DNA of 64,000 bases from Cladorhizidae sp. MBARI D1340-BT2. Lineage: Eukaryota; Porifera; Demospongiae; Poecilosclerida; Cladorhizidae. The DNA is taken from positions 22,207,059-22,271,058 of the forward strand of contig JAQNBH010000002.1 in the NCBI GenBank assembly GCA_028752905.1, read 5' to 3'. Positions 46,291 to 61,200 of this stretch are shown here, one piece after another; within the stretch, counting starts at the first letter, position 1, and each line of letters starts with the position of its first letter. The position numbers were made by a program, and so were the translations under genes. Under the pieces are notes generated by a model. It saw nothing but the letters and a program-made list of their open reading frames with translations. It was not told where the DNA came from and ran no database searches.

Positions 46291-49200
46291 AACATGTTTA
46301 GCATCAAGTAAGAGTACAATTCATAACTGCCCTAATTAACAAGACCAAAGTCCCAGATTTTGTCAACTGATAGAGAAGGCCCTTATCTGCAACATGTGAA
46401 CAGATTATCAATAAATGTAGTGGTTTTTCACTGGCAGGCCACCGCTTTGGCAACTGGAAAACGCCAGGAAAAATCCCAAACCTTACCACTTCAAATCACC
46501 ATAACTTGCTAATACTTAGAGTACTCAAAATTTTGGCACGTACAAAAGACAGATAATTAGAAGAGCTATCCGGTGATATAAAAATTATCTTTTTGGGGTA
46601 AAGTGTAGAAAAGTTATGAGCTTCACGGCAAAAAAACAAGATTTTCGGGGGGAAAATGAGAAACATAATATAGACCAAATTAGGGCAAATATCAAGAACA
46701 TGTTTAGCATCAAGTAAGAGTACAATTCATAACTGCCCTAATTAACAAGACCAAAGTCCCAGATTTTGTCAACTGATAGAGAAGGCCCTTATCTGCAACA
46801 TGTGAACAGATTATCAATAAATGTAGTGGTTTTTCACTGGCAGGCCACCGCTTTGGCAACTGGAAAACGCCAGGAAAAATCCCAAACCTTACCACTTCAA
46901 ATCACCATAACTTGCTAATACTTAGAGTACTCAAAATTTTGGCACGTACAAAAGACAGATAATTAGAAGGGCTATCCGGTGATATAAAAATTATCTTTTT
47001 GGGGTAAAGTGTAGAAAAGTTATGAGCTTCACGGCAAAAAAACAAGATTTTCGGGGGGGAAATGAGAAACATATAGACCAAATTAGGGCAAATATCAAGA
47101 ACATGTTTAGCATCAAGTAAGAGTACAATTCATAACTGCCCTAATTAACAAGACCAAAGTCCCAGATTTTGTCAACTGATAGAGAAGGCCCTTATCTGCA
47201 ACATGTGAACAGATTATCAATAAATGTAGTGGTTTTTCACTGGCAGGCCACCGCTTTGGCAACTGGAAAACGCCAGGAAAAATCCCAAACCTTACCACTT
47301 CAAATCACCATAACTTGCTAATACTTAGAGGACTCAAAATTTTGGCACGTACAAAAGACAGATAATTAGAAGAGCTATCCGGTGATATAAAAATTATCTT
47401 TTTTGGGTAAAGTGTAGAAAAGTTATGAGCTTCACGGCAAAAAAACAAGATTTTCGGGGGGGAAATGAGAAACATAATTATAGACCCAATTAGGGCAAAT
47501 ATCAAGAACATGTTTAGCATCAAGTAAGAGTACAATTCATAACTGCCCTAATTAACAAGACCAAAGTCCCAGATTTTGTCAACTGATAGAGAAGGCCCTT
47601 ATCTGCAACATGTGAACAGATTATCAATAAATGTAGTGGTTTTTCACTGGCAGGCCACCGCTTTGGCAACTGGAAAACGCCAGGAAAAATCCCAAACCTT
47701 ACCACTTCAAATCACCATAACTTGCTAATACTTAGAGTACTCAAAATTTTGGCACGTACAAAAGACAGATAATTAGAAGAGCTATTCGGTGATATAAAAA
47801 TTATCTTTTTTGGGTAAAGTGTAGAAAAGTTATGAGCTTCACGGCAAAAAAACAAGATTTTCGGGAGGAAAATGAGAAACATATAGACCAAATTAGGGCA
47901 AATATCAAGAACATGTTTAGCATCAAGTAAGAGTACAATTCATAACTGCCCTAATTAACAAGACCAAAGTCCCAGATTTTGTCAACTGATAGAGAAGGCC
48001 CTTATCTGCAACATGTGAACAGATTATCAATAAATGTAGTGGTTTTTCACTGGCAGGCCACCGCTTTGGCAACTGGAAAACGCCAGTAAAAATCCCAAAC
48101 CTTACCACTTCAAATCACCATAACTTGCTAATACTTAGAGTACTAAAAATTTTGGCACGTACAAAAGACAGATAATTAGAAGAGCTATCCGGTGATATAA
48201 AAATTATCTTTTTTGGGTAAAGTGTAGAAAAGTTATGAGCTTCACGGCAAAAAAACAAGATTTTCGGGGGGAAAATGAGAAACATATAGACCAAATTAGG
48301 GCAAATATCAAGAACATGTTTAGCATCAAGTAAGAGTACAATTCATAACTGCCCTAATTAACAAGACCAAAGTCCCAGATTTTGTCAACTGATAGAGAAG
48401 GCCCTTATCTGCAACATGTGAACAGATTATCAATAAATGTAGTGGTTTTTCACTGGCAGGCCACCGCTTTGGCAACTGGAAAACGCCAGGAAAAATCCCA
48501 AACCTTACCACTTCAAATCATCATAACTTCCTAATACTTAGAGTACTCAAAACTTTGGCACGTACAAAAGACAGATAATTAGAAGGGCTATCCGGTGATA
48601 TAAAAATTATCTTTTTTGGGTAAAGTGTAGAAAAGTTATGAGCTTCACGGCAAAAAAACAAGATTTTCGGGGGGAAAATGAGAAACATATAGACCAAATT
48701 AGGGCAAATATCAAGAACATGTTTAGCATCAAGTAAGAGTACAATTCATAACTGCCCTAATTAACAAGACCAAAGTCCCAGATTTTGTCAACTGATAGAG
48801 AAGGCCCTTATCTGCAACATGTGAACAGATTATCAATAAATGTAGTGGTTTTTCACTGGCAGGCCACCGCTTTGGCAACTGGAAAACGCCAGGAAAAATC
48901 CCAAACCTTACCACTTCAAATCACCATAACTTGCTAATACTTAGAGTACTCAAAATTTTGGCACGTACAAAAGACAGATAATTAGAAGAGCTATCCGGTG
49001 ATATAAAAATTATCTTTTTGGGGTAAAGTGTAGAAAAGTTATGAGCTTCACGGCAAAAAAACAAGATTTTCGGGGGGAAAATGAGAAACATATAGACCCA
49101 ATTAGGGCAAATATCAAGAACATGTTTAGCATCAAGTAAGAGTACTATTCATAACTGCCCTAATTAACAAGACCAAAGTCCCAGATTTTGTCAACTGATA

Positions 49201-51050
49201 GAGAAGGCCCTTATCTGCAACATGTGAACAGATTATCAATAAATGTAGTGGTTTTTCACTGGCAGGCCACCGCTTTGGCAACTGGAAAACGCCAGGAAAA
49301 ATCCCAAACCTTACCACTTCAAATCACCATAACTTGCTAATACTTAGAGTACTCAAAATTTTGGCACGTACAAAAGACAGATAATTAGAAGGGCTATCCG
49401 GTGATATAAAAATTATCTTTTTTGGGTAAAGTGTAGAAATGTTATGAGCTTCACGGCAAAAAAACAAGATTTTCGGGGGGGAAATGAGAAACATAATTAT
49501 AGACCCAATTAGGGCAAATATCAAGAACATGTTTAGCATCAAGTAAGAGTACAATTCATAACTGCCCTAATTAACAAGACCAAAGTCCCAGATTTTGTCA
49601 ACTGATAGAGAAGGCCCTTATCTGCAACATGTGAACAGATTATCAATAAATGTAGTGGTTTTTCACTGGCAGGCCACCGCTTTGGCAACTGGAAAACGCC
49701 AGGAAAAATCCCAAACCTTACCACTTCAAATCACCATAACTTGCTAATACTTAGAGTACTCAAAATTTTGGCACGTACAAAAGACAGATAATTAGAAGAG
49801 CTATCCGGTGATATAAAAATTATCTTTTTTGGGTAAAGTGTAGAAAAGTTATGAGCTTCACGGCAAAAAAACAAGATTTTCGGGGGGAAAATGAGAAACA
49901 TATAGACCAAATTAGGGCAAATATCAAGAACATGTTTAGCATCAAGTAAGAGTACAATTCATAACTGCCCTAATTAACAAGACCAAAGTCCTAGATTTTG
50001 TCAACTGATAGAGAAGGCCCTTATCTGCAACATGTGAACAGATTATCAATAAATGTAGTGGTTTTTCACTGGCAGGCCACCGCTTTGGCAACTGGAAAAC
50101 GCCAGGAAAAATCCCAAACCTTACCACTTCAAATCACCATAACTTGCTAATACTTAGAGTACTCAAAATTTTGGCACGTACAAAAGACAGATAATTAGAA
50201 GAGCTATCCGGTGATATAAAAATTATCTTTTTTGGGTAAAGTGTAGAAAAGTTATGAGCTTCACGGCAAAAAAACAAGATTTTCGGGGGGAAAATGAGAA
50301 ACATATAGACCAAATTAGGGCAAATATCAAGAACATGTTTAGCATCAAGTAAGAGTACAATTCATAACTGCCCTAATTAACAAGACCAAAGTCCCAGATT
50401 TTGTCAACTGATAGAGAAGGCCCTTATCTGCAACATGTGAACAGATTATCAATAAATGTAGTGGTTTTTCACTGGCAGGCCACCGCTTTGGCAACTGGAA
50501 AACGCCAGGAAAAATCCCAAACCTTACCACTTCAAATCACCATAACTTGCTAATACTTAGAGTACTCAAAATTTTGGCACGTACAAAAGACAGATAATTA
50601 GAAGAGCTATCCGGTGATATAAAAATTATCTTTTTTGGGTAAAGTGTAGAAAAGTTATGAGCTTCACGGCAAAAAAACAAGATTTTCGGGGGGAAAATGA
50701 GAAACATATAGACCAAATTAGGGCAAATATCAAGAACATGTTTAGCATCAAGTAAGAGTACAATTCATAACTGCCCTAATTAACAAGACCAAAGTCCCAG
50801 ATTTTGTCAACTGATAGAGAAGGCCCTTATCTGCAACATGTGAACAGATTATCAATAAATGTAGTGGTTTTTCACTGGCAGGCCACCGCTTTGGCAACTG
50901 GAAAACGCCAGGAAAAATCCCAAACCTTACCACTTCAAATCACCATAACTTGCTAATACTTAGAGTACTCAAAATTTTGGCACGTACAAAAGACAGATAA
51001 TTAGAAGGGCTATCCGGTGATATAAAAATTATCTTTTTGGGGTAAAGTGT
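44290..51050. repeat. Segmental duplication, left copy (offset 10,508 bp)
   Basis: About 6.8 kb that recurs 10,508 bp to the right. Shared private markers: gtactatt at 45,079 and 49,119, cataattatag near 47,475 and 49,495, cgggaggaaaatg near 47,865, ccagtaaaaatc near 48,086, and tcctagattt near 49,989. The left edge lies between about 44,255 and 44,520, the right edge near 51,050, where the 406-bp unit has no counterpart. Confidence 0.88.
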
Positions 51051-54000
51051 AGAAAAGTTATGAGCTTCACGGCAAAAAAACAAGATTTTCGGGGGGAAAA
51101 TGAGAAACATAATATAGACCAAATTAGGGCAAATATCAAGAACATGTTTAGCATCAAGTAAGAGTACAATTCATAACTGCCCTAATTAACAAGACCAAAG
51201 TCCCAGATTTTGTCAACTGATAGAGAAGGCCCTTATCTGCAACATGTGAACAGATTATCAATAAATGTAGTGGTTTTTCACTGGCAGGCCACCGCTTTGG
51301 CAACTGGAAAACGCCAGGAAAAATCCCAAACCTTACCACTTCAAATCACCATAACTTGCTAATACTTAGAGTACTCAAAATTTTGGCACGTACAAAAGAC
51401 AGATAATTAGAAGGGCTATCCGGTGATATAAAAATTATCTTTTTGGGGTAAAGTGTAGAAAAGTTATGAGCTTCACGGCAAAAAAACAAGATTTTCGGGG
51501 GGGAAATGAGAAACATATAGACCAAATTAGGGCAAATATCAAGAACATGTTTAGCATCAAGTAAGAGTACAATTCATAACTGCCCTAATTAACAAGACCA
51601 AAGTCCCAGATTTTGTCAACTGATAGAGAAGGCCCTTATCTGCAACATGTGAACAGATTATCAATAAATGTAGTGGTTTTTCACTGGCAGGCCACCGCTT
51701 TGGCAACTGGAAAACGCCAGGAAAAATCCCAAACCTTACCACTTCAAATCACCATAACTTGCTAATACTTAGAGGACTCAAAATTTTGGCACGTACAAAA
51801 GACAGATAATTAGAAGAGCTATCCGGTGATATAAAAATTATCTTTTTTGGGTAAAGTGTAGAAAAGTTATGAGCTTCACGGCAAAAAAACAAGATTTTCG
51901 GGGGGGAAATGAGAAACATATAGACCCAATTAGGGCAAATATCAAGAACATGTTTAGCATCAAGTAAGAGTACTATTCATAACTGCCCTAATTAACAAGA
52001 CCAAAGTCCCAGATTTTGTCAACTGATAGAGAAGGCCCTTATCTGCAACATGTGAACAGATTATCAATAAATGTAGTGGTTTTTCACTGGCAGGCCACCG
52101 CTTTGGCAACTGGAAAACGCCAGGAAAAATCCCAAACCTTACCACTTCAAATCACCATAACTTGCTAATACTTAGAGTACTCAAAATTTTGGCACGTACA
52201 AAAGACAGATAATTAGAAGAGCTATCCGGTGATATAAAAATTATCTTTTTGGGGTAAAGTGTAGAAAAGTTATGAGCTTCACGGCAAAAAAACAAGATTT
52301 TCGGGGGGAAAATGAGAAACATAATATAGACCAAATTAGGGCAAATATCAAGAACATGTTTAGCATCAAGTAAGAGTACAATTCATAACTGCCCTAATTA
52401 ACAAGACCAAAGTCCCAGATTTTGTCAACTGATAGAGAAGGCCCTTATCTGCAACATGTGAACAGATTATCAATAAATGTAGTGGTTTTTCACTGGCAGG
52501 CCACCGCTTTGGCAACTGGAAAACGCCAGGAAAAATCCCAAACCTTACCACTTCAAATCACCATAACTTGCTAATACTTAGAGTACTCAAAATTTTGGCA
52601 CGTATAAAAGACAGATAATTAGAAGAGCTATCCGGTGATATAAAAATTATCTTTTTTGGGTAAAGTGTAGAAAAGTTATGAGCTTCACGGCAAAAAAACA
52701 AGATTTTCGGGGGGGAAATGAGAAACATATAGACCAAATTAGGGCAAATATCAAGTACATGTTTAGCATCAAGTAAGAGTACAATTCATAACTGCCCTAA
52801 TTAACAAGACCAAAGTCCCAGATTTTGTCAACTGATAGAGAAGGCCCTTATCTGCAACATGTGAACAGATTATCAATAAATGTAGTGGTTTTTCACTGGC
52901 AGGCCACCGCTTTGGCAACTGGAAAACGCCAGGAAAAATCCCAAACCTTACCACTTCAAATCATCATAACTTCCTAATACTTAGAGTACTCAACATTTTG
53001 GCACGTACAAAAGACAGATAATTAGAAGGGCTATCCGGTGATATAAAAATTATCTTTTTTGGGTAAAGTGTAGAAATGTTATGAGCTTCACGGCAAAAAA
53101 ACAAGATTTTCGGGGGGAAAATGAGAAACATATAGACCCAATTAGGGCAAATATCAAGAACATGTTTAGCATCAAGTAAGAGTACAATTCATAACTGCCC
53201 TAATTAACAAGACCAAAGTCCCAGATTTTGTCAACTGATAGAGAAGGCCCTTATCTGCAACATGTGAACAGATTATCAATAAATGTAGTGGTTTTTCACT
53301 GGCAGGCCACCGCTTTGGCAACTGGAAAACGCCAGGAAAAATCCCAAACCTTACCACTTCAAATCACCATAACTTGCTAATACTTAGAGTACTCAAAATT
53401 TTGGCACGTACAAAAGACAGATAATTAGAAGAGCTATCCGGTGATATAAAAATTATCTTTTTGGGGTAAAGTGTAGAAAAGTTATGAGCTTCACGGCAAA
53501 AAAACAAGATTTTCGGGGGGAAAATGAGAAACATAATATAGACCAAATTAGGGCAAATATCAAGAACATGTTTAGCATCAAGTAAGAGTACAATTCATAA
53601 CTGCCCTAATTAACAAGACCAAAGTCCCAGATTTTGTCAACTGATAGAGAAGGCCCTTATCTGCAACATGTGAACAGATTATCAATAAATGTAGTGGTTT
53701 TTCACTGGCAGGCCACCGCTTTGGCAACTGGAAAACGCCAGGAAAAATCCCAAACCTTACCACTTCAAATCACCATAACTTGCTAATACTTAGAGTACTC
53801 AAAATTTTGGCACGTACAAAAGACAGATAATTAGAAGGGCTATCCGGTGATATAAAAATTATCTTTTTGGGGTAAAGTGTAGAAAAGTTATGAGCTTCAC
53901 GGCAAAAAAACAAGATTTTCGGGGGGGAAATGAGAAACATATAGACCAAATTAGGGCAAATATCAAGAACATGTTTAGCATCAAGTAAGAGTACAATTCA

Positions 54001-57000
54001 TAACTGCCCTAATTAACAAGACCAAAGTCCCAGATTTTGTCAACTGATAGAGAAGGCCCTTATCTGCAACATGTGAACAGATTATCAATAAATGTAGTGG
54101 TTTTTCACTGGCAGGCCACCGCTTTGGCAACTGGAAAACGCCAGGAAAAATCCCAAACCTTACCACTTCAAATCACCATAACTTGCTAATACTTAGAGGA
54201 CTCAAAATTTTGGCACGTACAAAAGACAGATAATTAGAAGAGCTATCCGGTGATATAAAAATTATCTTTTTTGGGTAAAGTGTAGAAAAGTTATGAGCTT
54301 CACGGCAAAAAAACAAGATTTTCGGGGGGGAAATGAGAAACATAATTATAGACCCAATTAGGGCAAATATCAAGAACATGTTTAGCATCAAGTAAGAGTA
54401 CAATTCATAACTGCCCTAATTAACAAGACCAAAGTCCCAGATTTTGTCAACTGATAGAGAAGGCCCTTATCTGCAACATGTGAACAGATTATCAATAAAT
54501 GTAGTGGTTTTTCACTGGCAGGCCACCGCTTTGGCAACTGGAAAACGCCAGGAAAAATCCCAAACCTTACCACTTCAAATCACCATAACTTGCTAATACT
54601 TAGAGTACTCAAAATTTTGGCACGTACAAAAGACAGATAATTAGAAGGGCTATCCGGTGATATAAAAATTATCTTTTTGGGGTAAAGTGTAGAAAAGTTA
54701 TGAGCTTCACGGCAAAAAAACAAGATTTTCGGGGGGAAAATGAGAAACATAATATAGACCAAATTAGGGCAAATATCAAGAACATGTTTAGCATCAAGTA
54801 AGAGTACAATTCATAACTGCCCTAATTAACAAGACCAAAGTCCCAGATTTTGTCAACTGATAGAGAAGGCCCTTATCTGCAACATGTGAACAGATTATCA
54901 ATAAATGTAGTGGTTTTTCACTGGCAGGCCACCGCTTTGGCAACTGGAAAACGCCAGGAAAAATCCCAAACCTTACCACTTCAAATCACCATAACTTGCT
55001 AATACTTAGAGTACTCAAAATTTTGGCACGTACAAAAGACAGATAATTAGAAGGGCTATCCGGTGATATAAAAATTATCTTTTTGGGGTAAAGTGTAGAA
55101 AAGTTATGAGCTTCACGGCAAAAAAACAAGATTTTCGGGGGGGAAATGAGAAACATATAGACCAAATTAGGGCAAATATCAAGAACATGTTTAGCATCAA
55201 GTAAGAGTACAATTCATAACTGCCCTAATTAACAAGACCAAAGTCCCAGATTTTGTCAACTGATAGAGAAGGCCCTTATCTGCAACATGTGAACAGATTA
55301 TCAATAAATGTAGTGGTTTTTCACTGGCAGGCCACCGCTTTGGCAACTGGAAAACGCCAGGAAAAATCCCAAACCTTACCACTTCAAATCACCATAACTT
55401 GCTAATACTTAGAGGACTCAAAATTTTGGCACGTACAAAAGACAGATAATTAGAAGAGCTATCCGGTGATATAAAAATTATCTTTTTTGGGTAAAGTGTA
55501 GAAAAGTTATGAGCTTCACGGCAAAAAAACAAGATTTTCGGGGGGGAAATGAGAAACATATAGACCCAATTAGGGCAAATATCAAGAACATGTTTAGCAT
55601 CAAGTAAGAGTACTATTCATAACTGCCCTAATTAACAAGACCAAAGTCCCAGATTTTGTCAACTGATAGAGAAGGCCCTTATCTGCAACATGTGAACAGA
55701 TTATCAATAAATGTAGTGGTTTTTCACTGGCAGGCCACCGCTTTGGCAACTGGAAAACGCCAGGAAAAATCCCAAACCTTACCACTTCAAATCACCATAA
55801 CTTGCTAATACTTAGAGTACTCAAAATTTTGGCACGTACAAAAGACAGATAATTAGAAGAGCTATCCGGTGATATAAAAATTATCTTTTTGGGGTAAAGT
55901 GTAGAAAAGTTATGAGCTTCACGGCAAAAAAACAAGATTTTCGGGGGGAAAATGAGAAACATAATATAGACCAAATTAGGGCAAATATCAAGAACATGTT
56001 TAGCATCAAGTAAGAGTACAATTCATAACTGCCCTAATTAACAAGACCAAAGTCCCAGATTTTGTCAACTGATAGAGAAGGCCCTTATCTGCAACATGTG
56101 AACAGATTATCAATAAATGTAGTGGTTTTTCACTGGCAGGCCACCGCTTTGGCAACTGGAAAACGCCAGGAAAAATCCCAAACCTTACCACTTCAAATCA
56201 CCATAACTTGCTAATACTTAGAGTACTCAAAATTTTGGCACGTATAAAAGACAGATAATTAGAAGAGCTATCCGGTGATATAAAAATTATCTTTTTTGGG
56301 TAAAGTGTAGAAAAGTTATGAGCTTCACGGCAAAAAAACAAGATTTTCGGGGGGGAAATGAGAAACATATAGACCAAATTAGGGCAAATATCAAGTACAT
56401 GTTTAGCATCAAGTAAGAGTACAATTCATAACTGCCCTAATTAACAAGACCAAAGTCCCAGATTTTGTCAACTGATAGAGAAGGCCCTTATCTGCAACAT
56501 GTGAACAGATTATCAATAAATGTAGTGGTTTTTCACTGGCAGGCCACCGCTTTGGCAACTGGAAAACGCCAGGAAAAATCCCAAACCTTACCACTTCAAA
56601 TCATCATAACTTCCTAATACTTAGAGTACTCAACATTTTGGCACGTACAAAAGACAGATAATTAGAAGGGCTATCCGGTGATATAAAAATTATCTTTTTT
56701 GGGTAAAGTGTAGAAATGTTATGAGCTTCACGGCAAAAAAACAAGATTTTCGGGGGGAAAATGAGAAACATATAGACCCAATTAGGGCAAATATCAAGAA
56801 CATGTTTAGCATCAAGTAAGAGTACAATTCATAACTGCCCTAATTAACAAGACCAAAGTCCCAGATTTTGTCAACTGATAGAGAAGGCCCTTATCTGCAA
56901 CATGTGAACAGATTATCAATAAATGTAGTGGTTTTTCACTGGCAGGCCACCGCTTTGGCAACTGGAAAACGCCAGGAAAAATCCCAAACCTTACCACTTC

Positions 57001-58200
57001 AAATCACCATAACTTGCTAATACTTAGAGTACTCAAAATTTTGGCACGTACAAAAGACAGATAATTAGAAGAGCTATCCGGTGATATAAAAATTATCTTT
57101 TTGGGGTAAAGTGTAGAAAAGTTATGAGCTTCACGGCAAAAAAACAAGATTTTCGGGGGGAAAATGAGAAACATAATATAGACCAAATTAGGGCAAATAT
57201 CAAGAACATGTTTAGCATCAAGTAAGAGTACAATTCATAACTGCCCTAATTAACAAGACCAAAGTCCCAGATTTTGTCAACTGATAGAGAAGGCCCTTAT
57301 CTGCAACATGTGAACAGATTATCAATAAATGTAGTGGTTTTTCACTGGCAGGCCACCGCTTTGGCAACTGGAAAACGCCAGGAAAAATCCCAAACCTTAC
57401 CACTTCAAATCACCATAACTTGCTAATACTTAGAGTACTCAAAATTTTGGCACGTACAAAAGACAGATAATTAGAAGGGCTATCCGGTGATATAAAAATT
57501 ATCTTTTTGGGGTAAAGTGTAGAAAAGTTATGAGCTTCACGGCAAAAAAACAAGATTTTCGGGGGGGAAATGAGAAACATATAGACCAAATTAGGGCAAA
57601 TATCAAGAACATGTTTAGCATCAAGTAAGAGTACAATTCATAACTGCCCTAATTAACAAGACCAAAGTCCCAGATTTTGTCAACTGATAGAGAAGGCCCT
57701 TATCTGCAACATGTGAACAGATTATCAATAAATGTAGTGGTTTTTCACTGGCAGGCCACCGCTTTGGCAACTGGAAAACGCCAGGAAAAATCCCAAACCT
57801 TACCACTTCAAATCACCATAACTTGCTAATACTTAGAGGACTCAAAATTTTGGCACGTACAAAAGACAGATAATTAGAAGAGCTATCCGGTGATATAAAA
57901 ATTATCTTTTTTGGGTAAAGTGTAGAAAAGTTATGAGCTTCACGGCAAAAAAACAAGATTTTCGGGGGGGAAATGAGAAACATAATTATAGACCCAATTA
58001 GGGCAAATATCAAGAACATGTTTAGCATCAAGTAAGAGTACAATTCATAACTGCCCTAATTAACAAGACCAAAGTCCCAGATTTTGTCAACTGATAGAGA
58101 AGGCCCTTATCTGCAACATGTGAACAGATTATCAATAAATGTAGTGGTTTTTCACTGGCAGGCCACCGCTTTGGCAACTGGAAAACGCCAGGAAAAATCC
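50950..58200. repeat. 3,640-bp tandem duplication (9 monomers per copy)
   Basis: Private markers recur 3,640 bp apart. The gtactatt unit is at 51,947 and 55,587, caagtacatg at 52,752 and 56,392, and the cataattatag (+4) units near 54,340 and 57,980. The 406-bp units also line up. 3,640 = 9 x 403 + 13, and the 13 extra bases are three 3-nt and one 4-nt insertions. Edges are approximate because neighbouring monomers are nearly identical. Confidence 0.88.
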
Positions 58201-61200
58201 CAAACCTTACCACTTCAAATCACCATAACTTGCTAATACTTAGAGTACTCAAAATTTTGGCACGTACAAAAGACAGATAATTAGAAGAGCTATTCGGTGA
58301 TATAAAAATTATCTTTTTTGGGTAAAGTGTAGAAAAGTTATGAGCTTCACGGCAAAAAAACAAGATTTTCGGGAGGAAAATGAGAAACATATAGACCAAA
58401 TTAGGGCAAATATCAAGAACATGTTTAGCATCAAGTAAGAGTACAATTCATAACTGCCCTAATTAACAAGACCAAAGTCCCAGATTTTGTCAACTGATAG
58501 AGAAGGCCCTTATCTGCAACATGTGAACAGATTATCAATAAATGTAGTGGTTTTTCACTGGCAGGCCACCGCTTTGGCAACTGGAAAACGCCAGTAAAAA
58601 TCCCAAACCTTACCACTTCAAATCACCATAACTTGCTAATACTTAGAGTACTAAAAATTTTGGCACGTACAAAAGACAGATAATTAGAAGAGCTATCCGG
58701 TGATATAAAAATTATCTTTTTTGGGTAAAGTGTAGAAAAGTTATGAGCTTCACGGCAAAAAAACAAGATTTTCGGGGGGAAAATGAGAAACATATAGACC
58801 AAATTAGGGCAAATATCAAGAACATGTTTAGCATCAAGTAAGAGTACAATTCATAACTGCCCTAATTAACAAGACCAAAGTCCCAGATTTTGTCAACTGA
58901 TAGAGAAGGCCCTTATCTGCAACATGTGAACAGATTATCAATAAATGTAGTGGTTTTTCACTGGCAGGCCACCGCTTTGGCAACTGGAAAACGCCAGGAA
59001 AAATCCCAAACCTTACCACTTCAAATCATCATAACTTCCTAATACTTAGAGTACTCAAAACTTTGGCACGTACAAAAGACAGATAATTAGAAGGGCTATC
59101 CGGTGATATAAAAATTATCTTTTTTGGGTAAAGTGTAGAAAAGTTATGAGCTTCACGGCAAAAAAACAAGATTTTCGGGGGGAAAATGAGAAACATATAG
59201 ACCAAATTAGGGCAAATATCAAGAACATGTTTAGCATCAAGTAAGAGTACAATTCATAACTGCCCTAATTAACAAGACCAAAGTCCCAGATTTTGTCAAC
59301 TGATAGAGAAGGCCCTTATCTGCAACATGTGAACAGATTATCAATAAATGTAGTGGTTTTTCACTGGCAGGCCACCGCTTTGGCAACTGGAAAACGCCAG
59401 GAAAAATCCCAAACCTTACCACTTCAAATCACCATAACTTGCTAATACTTAGAGTACTCAAAATTTTGGCACGTACAAAAGACAGATAATTAGAAGAGCT
59501 ATCCGGTGATATAAAAATTATCTTTTTGGGGTAAAGTGTAGAAAAGTTATGAGCTTCACGGCAAAAAAACAAGATTTTCGGGGGGAAAATGAGAAACATA
59601 TAGACCCAATTAGGGCAAATATCAAGAACATGTTTAGCATCAAGTAAGAGTACTATTCATAACTGCCCTAATTAACAAGACCAAAGTCCCAGATTTTGTC
59701 AACTGATAGAGAAGGCCCTTATCTGCAACATGTGAACAGATTATCAATAAATGTAGTGGTTTTTCACTGGCAGGCCACCGCTTTGGCAACTGGAAAACGC
59801 CAGGAAAAATCCCAAACCTTACCACTTCAAATCACCATAACTTGCTAATACTTAGAGTACTCAAAATTTTGGCACGTACAAAAGACAGATAATTAGAAGG
59901 GCTATCCGGTGATATAAAAATTATCTTTTTTGGGTAAAGTGTAGAAATGTTATGAGCTTCACGGCAAAAAAACAAGATTTTCGGGGGGGAAATGAGAAAC
60001 ATAATTATAGACCCAATTAGGGCAAATATCAAGAACATGTTTAGCATCAAGTAAGAGTACAATTCATAACTGCCCTAATTAACAAGACCAAAGTCCCAGA
60101 TTTTGTCAACTGATAGAGAAGGCCCTTATCTGCAACATGTGAACAGATTATCAATAAATGTAGTGGTTTTTCACTGGCAGGCCACCGCTTTGGCAACTGG
60201 AAAACGCCAGGAAAAATCCCAAACCTTACCACTTCAAATCACCATAACTTGCTAATACTTAGAGTACTCAAAATTTTGGCACGTACAAAAGACAGATAAT
60301 TAGAAGAGCTATCCGGTGATATAAAAATTATCTTTTTTGGGTAAAGTGTAGAAAAGTTATGAGCTTCACGGCAAAAAAACAAGATTTTCGGGGGGAAAAT
60401 GAGAAACATATAGACCAAATTAGGGCAAATATCAAGAACATGTTTAGCATCAAGTAAGAGTACAATTCATAACTGCCCTAATTAACAAGACCAAAGTCCT
60501 AGATTTTGTCAACTGATAGAGAAGGCCCTTATCTGCAACATGTGAACAGATTATCAATAAATGTAGTGGTTTTTCACTGGCAGGCCACCGCTTTGGCAAC
60601 TGGAAAACGCCAGGAAAAATCCCAAACCTTACCACTTCAAATCACCATAACTTGCTAATACTTAGAGTACTCAAAATTTTGGCACGTACAAAAGACAGAT
60701 AATTAGAAGAGCTATCCGGTGATATAAAAATTATCTTTTTTGGGTAAAGTGTAGAAAAGTTATGAGCTTCACGGCAAAAAAACAAGATTTTCGGGGGGAA
60801 AATGAGAAACATATAGACCAAATTAGGGCAAATATCAAGAACATGTTTAGCATCAAGTAAGAGTACAATTCATAACTGCCCTAATTAACAAGACCAAAGT
60901 CCCAGATTTTGTCAACTGATAGAGAAGGCCCTTATCTGCAACATGTGAACAGATTATCAATAAATGTAGTGGTTTTTCACTGGCAGGCCACCGCTTTGGC
61001 AACTGGAAAACGCCAGGAAAAATCCCAAACCTTACCACTTCAAATCACCATAACTTGCTAATACTTAGAGTACTCAAAATTTTGGCACGTACAAAAGACA
61101 GATAATTAGAAGAGCTATCCGGTGATATAAAAATTATCTTTTTTGGGTAAAGTGTAGAAAAGTTATGAGCTTCACGGCAAAAAAACAAGATTTTCGGGGG

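Noticed and set aside
47305..47535. 60-76-codon minus-strand frames over the variable half of A units
   Set aside because: They appear only where the +3/+4 insertions or the tttttgggg variant happen to remove stops or shift the frame. Composition is that of random AT-rich sequence.
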